64,000 bases of DNA from an uncultured Hyphomicrobiales bacterium (GCA_943908365.1 CALTTH010000005.1:1-64000); one strand, 5' to 3'. Shown: positions 8,214-18,252, counted from the stretch's first letter. Translations and numbers: made by a program. Notes: a model not told the origin generated them from the sequence alone.

Positions 8214-9002
8214 AATAATCTCTCCATGAGGCCATTTTTTATAAAAGTCCAGCAATATTTAATGCCAGTTAACTTCTTATTCACCATCTATCGGAGATTA
8301 CTAAATGTCAATACCGAACTGAAGAAACAAAGCTGAACTCTACTCAATTTTTCTGACTATTTCTGGGTTATTCCTTAACCATACCCACTAAATAGAGGTA
8401 ATATATTAGAATAAACTAACAAATCGACGAATAACATTCTTTATCTGCACCACACACCCCGCCGAGGAAGGAAAAACATGTGCCATTTCGGGAAAATTAT
8501 TTTCACCAGTTCCATACCGACTCGAGGCCGTTTTCTGTTCTTGGCGATCATCAAGATCATTTTCCTTGTTTAAAATAAAATACTTTTACCAACTTGCTAC
8601 ACTATCTTTTACTAATGTAATATGTAGCGATAAGATTTCGATTGCCACTATTACGTGAATTAATTTTGAGATTGCGATTTACGCAACCCAGGGTAATTAC
8701 GGTGGTCGTGACTAGGATCAGGATTCTTCTGACCGCAGATTGGCGCCTTTTACGTTAAGATACTATAATATAAGTCTTATCGCCTCTAGCGTTGACACGA
8801 GCCAATAGGCAGATTTATTGGCAGCAGCAGTCAGCCACAGTAAATTCAAGTACTCATCAGTGGATTTTCGCCTGCGGTCCACTATAGCGGACCGTCAGTT
8901 CATTTATCACCAATGCGGCTATACCGCTTGGGTGATCAGGATAGATTGATCCAAACAAACACCCCGAACGGGATTTATATGAACGAAGTCGGCTGCTATG
9001 CC
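8214..9002. other. AT-rich leader region of the RapA-like gene
   Basis: Nearly 800 bases, strongly AT-rich from 8260 to 8680. It should contain the promoter for the minus-strand RapA-like gene and the end of the KTSC gene transcript. No frame with family features or a good ribosome binding site was found. Confidence 0.4.
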
Positions 9003-9212
9003 TCATGCAGCGAGAGGCTGGAAACGCCGCCGGATGCGGGCAATGTAATAATTGCCGGGGGAGTCTGACTCGCACATGGCGATGACCTCCGCTTCAGGCA
9101 CTCCACTGAATCGACGCTCATCACCACTGTGGAAGCGAATACGCAACTGCCCGTCTTCCTGACTAAAGTATACTTCTTTTACGATGCGAGAGTTGACCGA
9201 AAGATTTTGCAT
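9003..9212 (-). CDS. KTSC-domain small protein
   Basis: 69 residues from ATG 9212, preceded by GGAGAG at four bases' distance. The upstream extension to 9230 has no such signal. The sequence fits the KTSC domain: SRIVKEVYFSQEDGQLRIRF, then SGDERRFSGVP, then SDSPGNYYIARIRRRF. The molecular role of this domain is not well defined; it is found alone in small proteins and at the ends of larger ones. It sits between the RapA-like gene and the type I secretion genes on the same strand, but gaps of about 420 bases on the one side and 790 on the other argue for its own promoter. Confidence 0.7.
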   Translation of the reverse strand: MQNLSVNSRIVKEVYFSQEDGQLRIRFHSGDERRFSGVPEAEVIAMCESDSPGNYYIARIRRRFQPLAA

Positions 9213-9635
9213 TTTTCTCTCCGTTATCATTTTTATTTTGATGCGAGACTAAGCAAAAACTCGAAAATTACCGTGAAAAGAACTGGTTATTGCAATGTAA
9301 AGTCAAATATTCAAATTCGTGGATATTGCACCTGCGCTGTCGACGCGAAGACGTTATCGTAACGCCAGTCCGACGAACGTTGTATATGACGCATCAGCTG
9401 CTGCTTGTGGTGATCCGAAGTCTCTATCTCATGCCCAGCCCAGCATCCTGGGGTCTGAGAGCAAAGAGGAAGAGAGTGGCTGACGGCGAGGCTTGCCTGG
9501 GGTCGAATGAAGCGCTGCCGTCAAGGCTAACGGCCTGTCATCATCGCGCAAAGCATTGGTCCCACAGGCGTCTCACGCTGAAGACCCTGCCTTAAGCTTC
9601 CTTAGGCGACTTCGTCTGCTGTACTGGCTCGATCG
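9213..9635. other. Intergenic stretch without recognised gene
   Basis: Contains the leader of the KTSC gene and the 3' flank of the PrsE-like gene. A plus-strand frame from 9290 has no ribosome binding site or family resemblance. Confidence 0.4.
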
Positions 9636-10955
9636 TCATTCTTCTCTGAAGGCGTGTTCCATCTGATCACGCAATGGCTTCAGAAGATAGGACATAACAG
9701 TGCGCTCTTCGATGTGAGCGAAAGCTTCGACAGGCATGCCTGGATAGAGGTCGAGGCCCTTAAGCTTTGCAAGGCTTTCCGGGACCGGTTGAATTTTGAC
9801 AGGGTAATAGAGCTGCCGCGTCGTCGGATCGGTGATGGCATCTGCGCCGATATTGATGACTTTACCTTCGACCTCTGGCGTCGTTCTTTGATTGAACGCC
9901 GCAAACCGGAGCCGCACCTCTTGGCCAGGATGGATTTGATCGACGTCCCGTGTCTGGATGCGAGCTTCCACGTTCAACTGTTGATTTTCGGGAACAATCA
10001 GAACGAGATCTTGACCTGGTGCAATCACGCCGTTCTTCGTATGGACGGACAGTTGCAGGGCATGACCGCTGACAGGCGTCGTGATTTTAAGGCGAGCGAT
10101 TTCGTCTTTGACCGAATTGAGCTTTTCGGTGTTTTCAAGTATTTGGCGTTGATTATCCGCAAGACTGGTGGATGTTTCCGTTAGTCGTGTCTGGCTGATG
10201 TTGATCAGCTGAGCCTTGATTTCGCCCTTACGTGTCAGAGCGGATGCGCGTGCCGATATAAGCTTACTACGGTCGCTTTCGTAGCTTGCTTTCTCACGCC
10301 GCAATTGAAGCATGCGTTGAGATCCGACGACTTTTTGAGCAAAGAGTTTTTCCTGGATGTCCAGTTCCTGGTTTGCCGAGGCAACCGCATCATCGCTTGA
10401 CTTGAGCTGTAGATCATAACCGCTGATCTCGTCATCGAGCTGGCTCTGTCGAGAGTTCAACTGCTCGATCATGGCCTCGAGAGAAAGACGACGGCTCGTC
10501 AGAAGATCCTGCTCCCGAGCCAGAACGTCATCCACCCCAGGTAATCCATGAACGTCCTGAGGGGCTACGATCTTGTCTTCGCCCTTGATCTCCGCCATAA
10601 GCCGCGCACGTTGAACATATAGCTGCACCAGCTGCCCTTGGTACAGGTCGCGCAGGGAGTATTCCTTGGTTCCATCAAGCTCGAACAGAACGTCTCCGGC
10701 CTTGACCTCCTGGCCTTCCCTCACATAGATTTCGCTGACATTACCACCTTTAAAGTGTTGAATTTTTTTTACATTTCCATCCACCACAACAACACCCGCG
10801 GCAATGACGGCACTCGCGATCTGCTGCGAGTAGGCCCAGCCACCGATCCCTCCGACGAGAACAAATGACCCCGCCAGCACTGCCACCAAATGGCGGCGCA
10901 AGGATTTCTCGGCCCAGCCAGCAGTCATTCTTTCCTGCATCTTGGATGTGGTCAT
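9636..10955 (-). CDS. prsE: PrsE-like type I secretion membrane fusion protein (HlyD family)
   Basis: 439 residues. A short cytoplasmic start is followed by a single membrane segment (LVAVLAGSFVLVGGIGGWAY, about 22-42). Next come a biotinyl-lipoyl-like half motif (KKIQHFKGGNVSEIYVREGQ, about 63-82), a long coiled-coil hairpin (about 130-285), a second lipoyl half and a beta-barrel domain (ITTPVSGHALQLSVHTKNG). HlyD proteins bridge the inner-membrane ABC exporter to an outer-membrane TolC channel; no TolC gene is in this window. The gene is six bases downstream of the transporter gene, clearly one operon. Likely cargo are the Ra-domain proteins encoded at 5.7-8.2 kb. Confidence 0.88.
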   Translation of the reverse strand: MTTSKMQERMTAGWAEKSLRRHLVAVLAGSFVLVGGIGGWAYSQQIASAVIAAGVVVVDGNVKKIQHFKGGNVSEIYVREGQEVKAGDVLFELDGTKEYSLRDLYQGQLVQLYVQRARLMAEIKGEDKIVAPQDVHGLPGVDDVLAREQDLLTSRRLSLEAMIEQLNSRQSQLDDEISGYDLQLKSSDDAVASANQELDIQEKLFAQKVVGSQRMLQLRREKASYESDRSKLISARASALTRKGEIKAQLINISQTRLTETSTSLADNQRQILENTEKLNSVKDEIARLKITTPVSGHALQLSVHTKNGVIAPGQDLVLIVPENQQLNVEARIQTRDVDQIHPGQEVRLRFAAFNQRTTPEVEGKVINIGADAITDPTTRQLYYPVKIQPVPESLAKLKGLDLYPGMPVEAFAHIEERTVMSYLLKPLRDQMEHAFREE

Positions 10956-10961
10956 GATCGC

Positions 10962-12704
10962 TTAGCTTTTCGTCTTTGTGGTATCGACAACCACCTGAAG
11001 CTGACGCTCAGGCTTATTGACAACGCGCCCCAGGACCTCATCTTTCGGGCCAAAGGCATTCATTCTGCCGCCGTTCATCACCATGACGAGGTCAACGCTC
11101 GATAACACGCTCGGGCGATGGGCGATGACCAGTACGATTCCGCCGCGGGCTCTGACGCTCAGAATAGCCTCGGTCAAGGCTTCTTCACCATCGGCGTCGA
11201 GGTTGGAGTTTGGCTCGTCTAGAACGATCAGGAAGGGCTCGCCATACAGGGCGCGCGCAAGTGCCACACGCTGACGCTGACCCGCTGACAACAGTGTTCC
11301 GCCCTCACCGATTTCCGTATCATAGCCGTTGGGCAGGCGGATCACCATATCGTGGATACGCGCCGCCTTCGCCGCGGCAATGATCGAGGCAGGTGACGCG
11401 TCTTCCTGAAAACGCGCTATGTTCTCGGCAATGGTGCCGTTAAACAATTCGACGTCCTGCGGTAGATAGCCAATATACTTCCCAAGATCTTCCGTACTCC
11501 ATTGGCTGAGTTCAGCGCCGTCGAGGCGCACAGAACCACGAACCGTCGGCCAGAGCTGCAGAAGAACACGCGCCATCGCAGATTTTCCGGAAGCGCTCAT
11601 GCCGATAATGCCGACGGCACTGCCTGCTTGAACCGTGAAATCGACGTCGATGAAGATCAAACCTTTGTTGCCAGGCGCTGTCCCTGCAAGCTTTTCGACA
11701 GTCAAAACGCGGCTTGGTCGCGGAAGCTTTAGCGGCGGCGCCTTTTCAGCCGTGGCAGTCAAAACATCGCTGGTACGCCGCCAAGCGTCGCGTGCGGTCA
11801 CAAAACCCTTCCAGTTGGCTATCGCAAGTTCCACGGGGGCAAGCGCACGCGATGTCAAGATAGACGCGGCGATCATAATCCCCGCAGATGCACTGCCATC
11901 CATGACGAGAATAGCACCAGCTGCAAGAACAGCCGATTGCAGCGCCATTCGGAAGATTTTAGAAATCGCGGCATATTGATTGCCGACATCCGACGCCGAG
12001 CACATCAGGACGCGGTGCGCACCATTCTTTTCTTCCCAAATCTGCCCCACCCTGCCGGCCATACCCATAGCGCGAATGACCTCTGCGTTACGCAGGGACA
12101 AGGAGGCATATCCATTCCGTACGTTGGACGATTCATTTGCGAGCTTGGAATGTGTGCGCGAACTCACGTTGGTAAGGTAGGTCAAGCCAGCAAGAACGAC
12201 GGCGCCGAAGATCGCCATCCAGCCAATGACCGGATGGAACATAAAGCAAATCGCCACATAGAAAGGCAGCCAAGGCAGATCGAAGAATGCGGGAGGCCCC
12301 ATACCCGACAGAAAACTACGTATGTGGTCGAAATCGCGGATTGGCTGCATCCCGTCGCCAGGTATCCGAGTTCTGAATGGCATCTGCAGCATGGCCTGGA
12401 AAACCCGCCCGCTCAGCAACTCATCCACAGACGAGGCGATGCGCACGAGAATACGGCTGCGGATGATCTCGAACCAGCCCTGAAACAGGTAGAGCAATAG
12501 AGCGAGGATAGACAGCGATACAAGCGTCGGCAGGCTTTTGCTTGGAAGAACCCGGTCATAAACCTGCAGCATATAAAACGAGCCGGTCAGATAAAGTATA
12601 TTGATCAACGCGCTAGCCAGACCCACGCCAACGAACGCCCACCAAGACCGCCGCAATGCATCACCCGTAGTGACGTTCAAAGCTTGTTTATTGAACTTAG
12701 ACAC
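10962..12704 (-). CDS. prsD: PrsD-like type I secretion ABC transporter (permease-ATPase fusion)
   Basis: 580 residues. The N-terminal half (about 20-300) holds the membrane segments and the type I exporter signature FYMLQVYDRVLPSKSLPTL. The ATPase half contains Walker A (GMSASGKSA), a Q-loop (YLPQDVELF), the signature LSAGQRQRVALARAL, Walker B (LIVLDEP) and the H-loop (VIAHRPS). It lacks the C39 peptidase domain of bacteriocin exporters, as PrsD does. The start is GTG 12704 after a GAGG at nine bases. It powers export of unprocessed cargo in one step through the PrsE-like adaptor. In rhizobia PrsD/PrsE export Rap adhesins and Ply polysaccharide glycanases, which fits the neighbours here. Confidence 0.88.
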   Translation of the reverse strand: MSKFNKQALNVTTGDALRRSWWAFVGVGLASALINILYLTGSFYMLQVYDRVLPSKSLPTLVSLSILALLLYLFQGWFEIIRSRILVRIASSVDELLSGRVFQAMLQMPFRTRIPGDGMQPIRDFDHIRSFLSGMGPPAFFDLPWLPFYVAICFMFHPVIGWMAIFGAVVLAGLTYLTNVSSRTHSKLANESSNVRNGYASLSLRNAEVIRAMGMAGRVGQIWEEKNGAHRVLMCSASDVGNQYAAISKIFRMALQSAVLAAGAILVMDGSASAGIMIAASILTSRALAPVELAIANWKGFVTARDAWRRTSDVLTATAEKAPPLKLPRPSRVLTVEKLAGTAPGNKGLIFIDVDFTVQAGSAVGIIGMSASGKSAMARVLLQLWPTVRGSVRLDGAELSQWSTEDLGKYIGYLPQDVELFNGTIAENIARFQEDASPASIIAAAKAARIHDMVIRLPNGYDTEIGEGGTLLSAGQRQRVALARALYGEPFLIVLDEPNSNLDADGEEALTEAILSVRARGGIVLVIAHRPSVLSSVDLVMVMNGGRMNAFGPKDEVLGRVVNKPERQLQVVVDTTKTKS

Positions 12705-13240
12705 GATTGGTACGCCTCGTTTCCATCACAACAGATACAAAATAGAAAGCCAGCTTGAGATCTGCGCGTGTCCTCTGCATCTGCCAGCGGACAGCAGGAT
12801 GTACTTGGCCTGTCCGGTCAGATGGCGACGTTAGCAATGTTCAATAGGCCTGAGCGAGAGGATCGCACCACTTTGATTTACAGCATAATCTAAGAGATAA
12901 CAATATTAGTAGAGCAAAACAGTGAACCAATGTTATCAAATACGAATAATAGTGAAAAATCCCGCAAAATCACTTATTTATCAAATATTTAATTTGTTTA
13001 TTATTGGAAGCTTAAATACTGATTTGACCGTTCTCCATTGAGATAAATTCAACTTCGTTCTTCTTGTCATCTGAAATTGATAGAAAACATCTTTCATGTG
13101 AGGTAAATTTACCACCCAATTCCATTTTCACGTATCAAATAATCATCAGGGGTTAAATCGACGATCTTTATATAGTCATAATAAAGAAAATCGTCTACAC
13201 GTCGCTTGGCTGTCGAAATACCGACCGTGTGGGTTATTGC
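12705..13240. other. Divergent promoter region
   Basis: About 535 bases, very AT-rich between 12880 and 13190, separating the type I secretion operon from the glycosyltransferase operon transcribed the other way. Both promoters should lie here. No gene seen. Confidence 0.45.
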
Positions 13241-14398
13241 ATGAAAAAGCTGTTGATTTACCTTGAAAATTTCTTGCCTTCATCTCAGGCATTCATCATC
13301 AACCAGGCGGAAGGTTTTCGTCGCTTCGAAACAGAAATCATGGTTGGCAAGCGTATAAACTCCGCTCATACGGAGAATAGCGGGCTGCGTGTGCATGACA
13401 TTAAGTCGTCCAGCGCGATGCGTGCGGGTGAGCTGCTTCTGAAGATCCCGCGCCTGCCTGTACCGTCGCTTTTCCCACCCCTACGTAAGGCTGACTTGAT
13501 CCATGCTCATTTTGGCAAGAACGGCTATGTCGTGGGTCCCCTGGCGCGGAAGGCGAACAAAGCGTTGATCACCACCTTTCATGGTTTTGACGCCACATAT
13601 GATGGCGACCCAAAAAAACCCGGCGGCTTCAATCAGGTGCGCTTCTTTTCGCACGGCAGACGGCAGATGGCCTCGTGGCCATTCAACTGGTCGATTGCCG
13701 TCTCGGACTTCATCAAAGACAAGCTGCTGGAGAAGGGCTTTCCGGAGGCGCGCATTCACAGGCATTACATTGGCATCGACACATCGCGCTTCAGCCCGAC
13801 AGCAACACCACGTCGCAAAGGCCTCGTTGTGTCGATTGCCCGCTTCGTAGAATATAAAGGGCACAGGCTGATGATCGAAGCCCTGGAGCGAGTTGCAAAG
13901 CAAGGTATCGACCTTGAGTTTGCGATGGTGGGCCAAGGTCCGGAACGCGACAGAATAGTGGAACTGGCAAAACGCAAACTTCCGAACGTCACCGTTCATG
14001 AGAACCTGTCTCAAGACCGTATCCGCGAACTTTTGAGTGAGGCAGAACTTTATCTGCATGGCAGTGTAACACTCGACAACGGACACGCGGAAGCGTTCGG
14101 GCTTGCCAATCTTGAGGCGCAGGCTGTCGGTACGCCCGTTGTTGCATTTCGATCGGGTGGAGTGGGCGAGGCTGTGAAAGACGGAGAAACCGGTTTTCTT
14201 CTTGCGGAACGCGATGTCACCGGTATGGCGAACGCCATCGGCAATCTTCTAAGCGACCAGGCCCTATGGAACGAATTCAGCAGGCGCGCGCCGATCTTCG
14301 TCAGTCAAAACTTCGACCTGAACCGGCAGACGGCACTGCTGGAAGACTATTACGACGAGGTTCTCGGGGAATATAAAAAATGGGGGAACACACTATGA
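13241..14398 (+). CDS. Family 4 glycosyltransferase
   Basis: 385 residues from ATG 13241; a GTG twelve bases earlier is the alternative start. GT-B fold: an N-terminal acceptor domain (KLLIYLENFLPSSQAFIINQAE, HAHFGKNGYVVGPLA, TTFHGFD) and a C-terminal nucleotide-sugar domain with VSIARFVEYKGH, AMVGQGPERD and the EX7E-type motif in EAFGLANLEAQAVGTPVVAFRSGG. It should add a sugar, with retained configuration, to the growing lipid-linked repeat unit on the cytoplasmic face. It is the first gene of a long plus-strand operon and its stop overlaps the next start by four bases. Donor and linkage cannot be told from sequence. Confidence 0.85.
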   Translation: MKKLLIYLENFLPSSQAFIINQAEGFRRFETEIMVGKRINSAHTENSGLRVHDIKSSSAMRAGELLLKIPRLPVPSLFPPLRKADLIHAHFGKNGYVVGPLARKANKALITTFHGFDATYDGDPKKPGGFNQVRFFSHGRRQMASWPFNWSIAVSDFIKDKLLEKGFPEARIHRHYIGIDTSRFSPTATPRRKGLVVSIARFVEYKGHRLMIEALERVAKQGIDLEFAMVGQGPERDRIVELAKRKLPNVTVHENLSQDRIRELLSEAELYLHGSVTLDNGHAEAFGLANLEAQAVGTPVVAFRSGGVGEAVKDGETGFLLAERDVTGMANAIGNLLSDQALWNEFSRRAPIFVSQNFDLNRQTALLEDYYDEVLGEYKKWGNTL

Positions 14399-14868
14399 CG
14401 CCACCTGCCCGAAAGCCGAAATGGGGATTGAACGCTTTCAAACCCCTGCGCAACGCGATCGTCAAGGCCAAATGGCTGTACTTCACCAAGATTTGGGGCA
14501 TGGATATCCATCCCACTGCGAACTTCTCTTTGAGCGCGAAGCTTGATCGTACCAATCCCAAAGGCGTTCATATCGGTGCTGAAACCTATATTGCTTTTGA
14601 CGCAGCGATCCTGACACACGATCTAAGCCGCGGTCTTTATCTCGACACGCGCATCGGCAAGCGCTGCTTTATTGGCGCACGCAGCATCATTCTGCCCGGA
14701 ATCGAAATCGGCGATGAATGCATCATCGGTTCGGGTTCGGTCGTGACCAAAAGCGTTCCGTCCCGGTCCTTGGTAGCAGGTAATCCGGCGAAGATCATCC
14801 GCAGCGAAATAGAGATCATATCGCGCTTTGGCAGAATGCGGGCGGGGTCAGGCGTCCCGCCTTCTTGA
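14395..14868 (+). CDS. Hexapeptide-repeat acyltransferase (serine acetyltransferase/WbbJ-like)
   Basis: 157 residues from ATG 14395, which overlaps the preceding stop (ATGA). A left-handed beta-helix of hexapeptide repeats is evident: TNPKGVHIGAETYIAFDAAI, then RIGKRCFIGARSIILPGIEIGDECIIGSGSVVTKS, and the terminal VAGNPAKIIR. The histidine in ILTHD is the likely catalytic base. Such enzymes move acetyl from acetyl-CoA to a sugar hydroxyl or amine. In this operon it probably acetylates the repeat unit or a sugar-nucleotide in the cytoplasm. Confidence 0.8.
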   Translation: MTPPARKPKWGLNAFKPLRNAIVKAKWLYFTKIWGMDIHPTANFSLSAKLDRTNPKGVHIGAETYIAFDAAILTHDLSRGLYLDTRIGKRCFIGARSIILPGIEIGDECIIGSGSVVTKSVPSRSLVAGNPAKIIRSEIEIISRFGRMRAGSGVPPS

Positions 14869-14932
14869 TTGGGCAGAACACGCAATACGCTTCAGACGAA
14901 TACCACGCTCCCTATCAGAACGGAGAGATGAT

Positions 14933-16426
14933 GTGACCAAGGCGGTCAAAGAAAAAGCCATCAGTGCTACTCTGTGGTCTATTGTTCGTATTGGGGTCGA
15001 TCAGCTTTTTTCCTTTTTGGTCTTTATCGTAGTCGCACGTCTGCTTGGACCCGTAGATGTGGGAATATTCGCACTCGGAATGATATTTGCGGAATTGACG
15101 CGTATATTCGCCACATCGGGTTTTGCCGACGCCGTGACGAAGGCTAGTCCTGAGCAAGAAGAAGTTGTGGCGTGCGCGGCCTTCTGGAGCAACATGGTGG
15201 TCGCGATAGCGTGCTCCCTCATGGTAACTCTCGTTGCGGCAACCGCAGGCAAATATGTCTCAACGGACCGGCTCGCTGAAGTCATCATAGCGTTAGCATG
15301 GACAATACCGTTATCTGCAGGATCAGCGATCCACATGGCTCGGTGCCTGAAGCGCTTCGGTCATAAAGCCTTGGCAATCAGAGCAATCGTGAGTGGTCTG
15401 GCCGGCGGAGCCGTTGCGGTTGCTGCCGCGTTTCAAGGCTATGGCGTATGGGCATTAGTGCTTCAACGCTTCGTCACGGAGTTGATAACGCTGATCACGG
15501 CCTGGTTGGCTTACCGCTGGGTTCCGACTTTTCATTTTACCTCGACCGACCTGAAAGAAATTCTACCTTTCAGCATGAAGATGTCGTTCACAAAATTCAT
15601 TGCGCTCATCGCATCCCGGGTCCAGGACGTCGTCATCGGCGCCTTTGTGGGACCTGCCGCTGTGGGGATGTATCGTATCGCAAAAAAGACGATCGACATA
15701 CTCATGACAGCGACGCTAACGCCGCTCTCGACTGTAGCAACGAATTTTTTTGTGGCTGTCAGAGATGATGAAACACGCTTTCAGCAATCGTTCGTGAAAC
15801 TTGTCACGGTATCCTCATGCGTTGCCTTTCCTGCTTTTTTTGGACTGGCAGCAGTTGCGGATGTCGTTGTTCCTCTGGTCTATGGACCAAAGTGGAACGA
15901 GGCGATACCCATCCTACAACTGCTGGCACCGATATGCATTCCTCTCGTCATCAGTCTATATATTCTGCCCGTACTTACGGTCTTTGGCGAAGCCAGCAAA
16001 GCCGCGCGCATGACGGTGATCCAACTGTTTCTATCGCTCGCCTTCGCACTCATTGCGGCACCCTTCGGAGTCTATCCTGTTGTGATAGGATTTCTTTTGA
16101 GGGCCTATCTGATGATTCCGTATCAACTGAGACTTATTGAGAAGCATACAAATTGCAGCGTGAATAGGATTATCGTCTACATCGGCAAGCCTCTGGGCGC
16201 GTCAGTCATGACTTCTCTGATATGCTACTATTCCTTGAATCATGTATACAGAATAGAATTCAATGACATAATTAGCTTAATTTTGGCCATAGTCCAAAGT
16301 GCCGTTCTATATATTATAACGCTGCTCGTTATTGATCGACGATCAGTTCGTTGGCTTATTGAAATATTTCGGTCTATCCTACGCAAAGGTCGGCGAAATA
16401 CCACGAAACATCCCAATCCAGTTTGA
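14933..16426 (+). CDS. Wzx-type polysaccharide flippase (MOP superfamily)
   Basis: 497 residues from GTG 14933, chosen because GGAGAG (14922-14927) lies five bases upstream; the frame itself extends back to 14828 inside the preceding gene. About 12-14 membrane segments are visible, starting FSFLVFIVVARLLGPVDVGIFALGMIFAEL, the usual first helix pair of LPS/EPS flippases. The central SRVQDVVIGAFVGPAAVGMY is the family's hallmark helix. It should carry the completed undecaprenyl-linked repeat across the inner membrane. The pairing with the Wzy-like protein at 19.3 kb supports a Wzx/Wzy-dependent pathway. Confidence 0.88.
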   Translation: MTKAVKEKAISATLWSIVRIGVDQLFSFLVFIVVARLLGPVDVGIFALGMIFAELTRIFATSGFADAVTKASPEQEEVVACAAFWSNMVVAIACSLMVTLVAATAGKYVSTDRLAEVIIALAWTIPLSAGSAIHMARCLKRFGHKALAIRAIVSGLAGGAVAVAAAFQGYGVWALVLQRFVTELITLITAWLAYRWVPTFHFTSTDLKEILPFSMKMSFTKFIALIASRVQDVVIGAFVGPAAVGMYRIAKKTIDILMTATLTPLSTVATNFFVAVRDDETRFQQSFVKLVTVSSCVAFPAFFGLAAVADVVVPLVYGPKWNEAIPILQLLAPICIPLVISLYILPVLTVFGEASKAARMTVIQLFLSLAFALIAAPFGVYPVVIGFLLRAYLMIPYQLRLIEKHTNCSVNRIIVYIGKPLGASVMTSLICYYSLNHVYRIEFNDIISLILAIVQSAVLYIITLLVIDRRSVRWLIEIFRSILRKGRRNTTKHPNPV

Positions 16427-16483
16427 TCGTAGCCCGATCAGTTCGTGATTTCCATTCAAGTTATCTGCCGGAGTTATTAGTTT

Positions 16484-17383
16484 ATGAAAATGTTTGTGTT
16501 CCAGGGCAAGTCATCCAACTTCGGCGATGATCTGAACCACTGGTTATGGAGCAGATTGCTTCCGAATTTTTTTGACGAGGACGACAACACAATCTTCCTG
16601 GGGATTGGGTCGATTATTTACGACAACCATCCTCCTCTCGCAAAGAAGATCGTTTTTGGTGCGGGATACGCTGGGTATACACGTCTTCCAAAGATTGATG
16701 AAACTTGGGAATTTAGATTTGTCAGGGGTAAGCAAACTGCAAAAGCAGTTGGTGTTCCCGAGGCGTTTGCAATCGGTGATGCGGGGATGTTGATCAGACT
16801 GACAGATCTTCCCAATTACGAAAAACGACATGATGTTTCCTTCATGCCGCATTTCGAAAGCGCCGAGAATGGTAGCTGGGAAGTTATTTGCCAGAAACTC
16901 GGCATCAATTTCATCGATCCGAGGTGGGATGTTGATCGAGTACTCGAAAACATGCTCTCCTCCCGCCTCATGATTTCGGAGGCAATGCATGGAATTATTA
17001 TAGCCGATGCTTTGCGTATCCCATGGAGAGCGGTAAGGCCTTTGGACCCCAATCATCATGCCAAATGGGCGGATTGGGCAAGCGTTCTTGATCTCGATGT
17101 CGTCTTTTCCGACCTTGGTCCATCAAATATCCTCGAATGGATAATGACAAAATTCTGGAAAACGCGACGAGTCATTTATTGGCTTCGCAAGCAGCGCCAG
17201 CGTCTTTTTCTGCTGGGGGGGAAAACTGTTTTACCTTCGACAGTCAGACAACTTAGAAACCTGACGAATAGTCCCGGTCAACTCAGCCGCGACGAAAATA
17301 TACAGAAAGTGACCGAGAAGATGCGTGAAAAGCTCGAAGAGCTTAAGCGCGACTACGGAAACGTCTCGCAGAAGAGGTCGTGA
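16484..17383 (+). CDS. ExoV-like polysaccharide pyruvyltransferase
   Basis: 299 residues, with a start supported by GGAG nine bases upstream. It fits the polysaccharide pyruvyltransferase family: GKSSNFGDDLNHWLW at the N-terminus, FGAGYAG, FVRGKQTAKAVG, and SEAMHGIIIADALRIPWRAV, the histidine-containing C-terminal motif. In succinoglycan synthesis ExoV adds a ketal pyruvate from phosphoenolpyruvate to the terminal sugar, giving negative charge. The C-terminal 60 residues are basic and charged, beyond the core. The stop overlaps the region of the next start (GTGAAGATG), indicating one operon. Confidence 0.82.
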   Translation: MKMFVFQGKSSNFGDDLNHWLWSRLLPNFFDEDDNTIFLGIGSIIYDNHPPLAKKIVFGAGYAGYTRLPKIDETWEFRFVRGKQTAKAVGVPEAFAIGDAGMLIRLTDLPNYEKRHDVSFMPHFESAENGSWEVICQKLGINFIDPRWDVDRVLENMLSSRLMISEAMHGIIIADALRIPWRAVRPLDPNHHAKWADWASVLDLDVVFSDLGPSNILEWIMTKFWKTRRVIYWLRKQRQRLFLLGGKTVLPSTVRQLRNLTNSPGQLSRDENIQKVTEKMREKLEELKRDYGNVSQKRS

Positions 17384-17385
17384 AG

Positions 17386-18252
17386 ATGAAAATCTCTGTT
17401 CTGATCAACAACTATAATTATGCACGCTTCCTTGCAGCTTGCATTGATAGCGTGCTGGCTCAGGACTATCCAGATTTTGAGATCGTCGTCGTCGATGATG
17501 GCTCTAGCGACAATTCCCGAGAGATCATCACGTCCTACGGCACACGGATCGTACCAGTAATGAAAGAAAACGGGGGGCAGGCCTCCTCTTTCAACGCCGG
17601 CTTCGCCGCCTCCAGCGGTGAAATCCTTTGCCTGCTCGATGCCGACGACGCTTTCCTGCCTCGCAAGTTGTCGATCATCGCCGGCCTTTATACAAGCCAT
17701 GATGCAGACTGGGTGTTCGATCATGTCACCACGGATGAAAACGCGATCCTCGCAACGCAGATTTCTACCGTGGAAATCGATAAACGGGCGAGCCTTCGTC
17801 AGGGTGGCTTTCCAAGCCTGCCGGTTCCCACATCCGGTCTGACATTCCACCGCAGGATATTGTCCGACATCCTGCCGATGCCCACGGCAAAAGACGTGGT
17901 CTTGAGCGACAACTATCTAAAATTCGCTGCTGCCTATCTTGGCAAGGGATTGATGGTCGAGACACCCCTCACCTTCCAGCGCATCCACGGCGCGAACCGT
18001 TACACCAACAGCGACAAGGCGCAGCAGCTGCGCGCAAAAATTATGGTTGCGACCGGCGTTTCCCTCGCCCAACGTTATGAAGGCATGAAAGCGATGGGGC
18101 AAAAGCTTGCTGCGGGCGGACTTGCCAAAAGCGATTACCGAGGTGCTGCGCTAATTTCCCAGACACGCCGTTGCGCTGAAGATGGACATTTCTCTCTTCT
18201 CCATTTCGCTGCTCAGGTGGCGATGAAACGTCTTGGAGGTAAGATCCGATGA
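17386..18252 (+). CDS. Family 2 glycosyltransferase
   Basis: 288 residues from ATG 17386; GTG 17380 is possible and would overlap the previous stop. GT-A fold: the N-terminal ISVLINNYNYARFLAACIDS, a binding aspartate pair in VVVDDGSSDNS, and the metal-binding DADDAFLP. A later NGGQASSFNAGFA places it with ordinary inverting GT2 enzymes. It should add one residue of the repeat unit in the cytoplasm. The C-terminal 60 residues are helical and lack a membrane segment. It ends in a four-base overlap with the next glycosyltransferase. Confidence 0.85.
   Translation: MKISVLINNYNYARFLAACIDSVLAQDYPDFEIVVVDDGSSDNSREIITSYGTRIVPVMKENGGQASSFNAGFAASSGEILCLLDADDAFLPRKLSIIAGLYTSHDADWVFDHVTTDENAILATQISTVEIDKRASLRQGGFPSLPVPTSGLTFHRRILSDILPMPTAKDVVLSDNYLKFAAAYLGKGLMVETPLTFQRIHGANRYTNSDKAQQLRAKIMVATGVSLAQRYEGMKAMGQKLAAGGLAKSDYRGAALISQTRRCAEDGHFSLLHFAAQVAMKRLGGKIR

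Noticed and set aside
7677..8336. 219-codon plus-strand frame opposite the RapA-like gene
   Set aside because: The minus-strand frame has two aligned Ra domains, a good start and a terminator; this one is its shadow.
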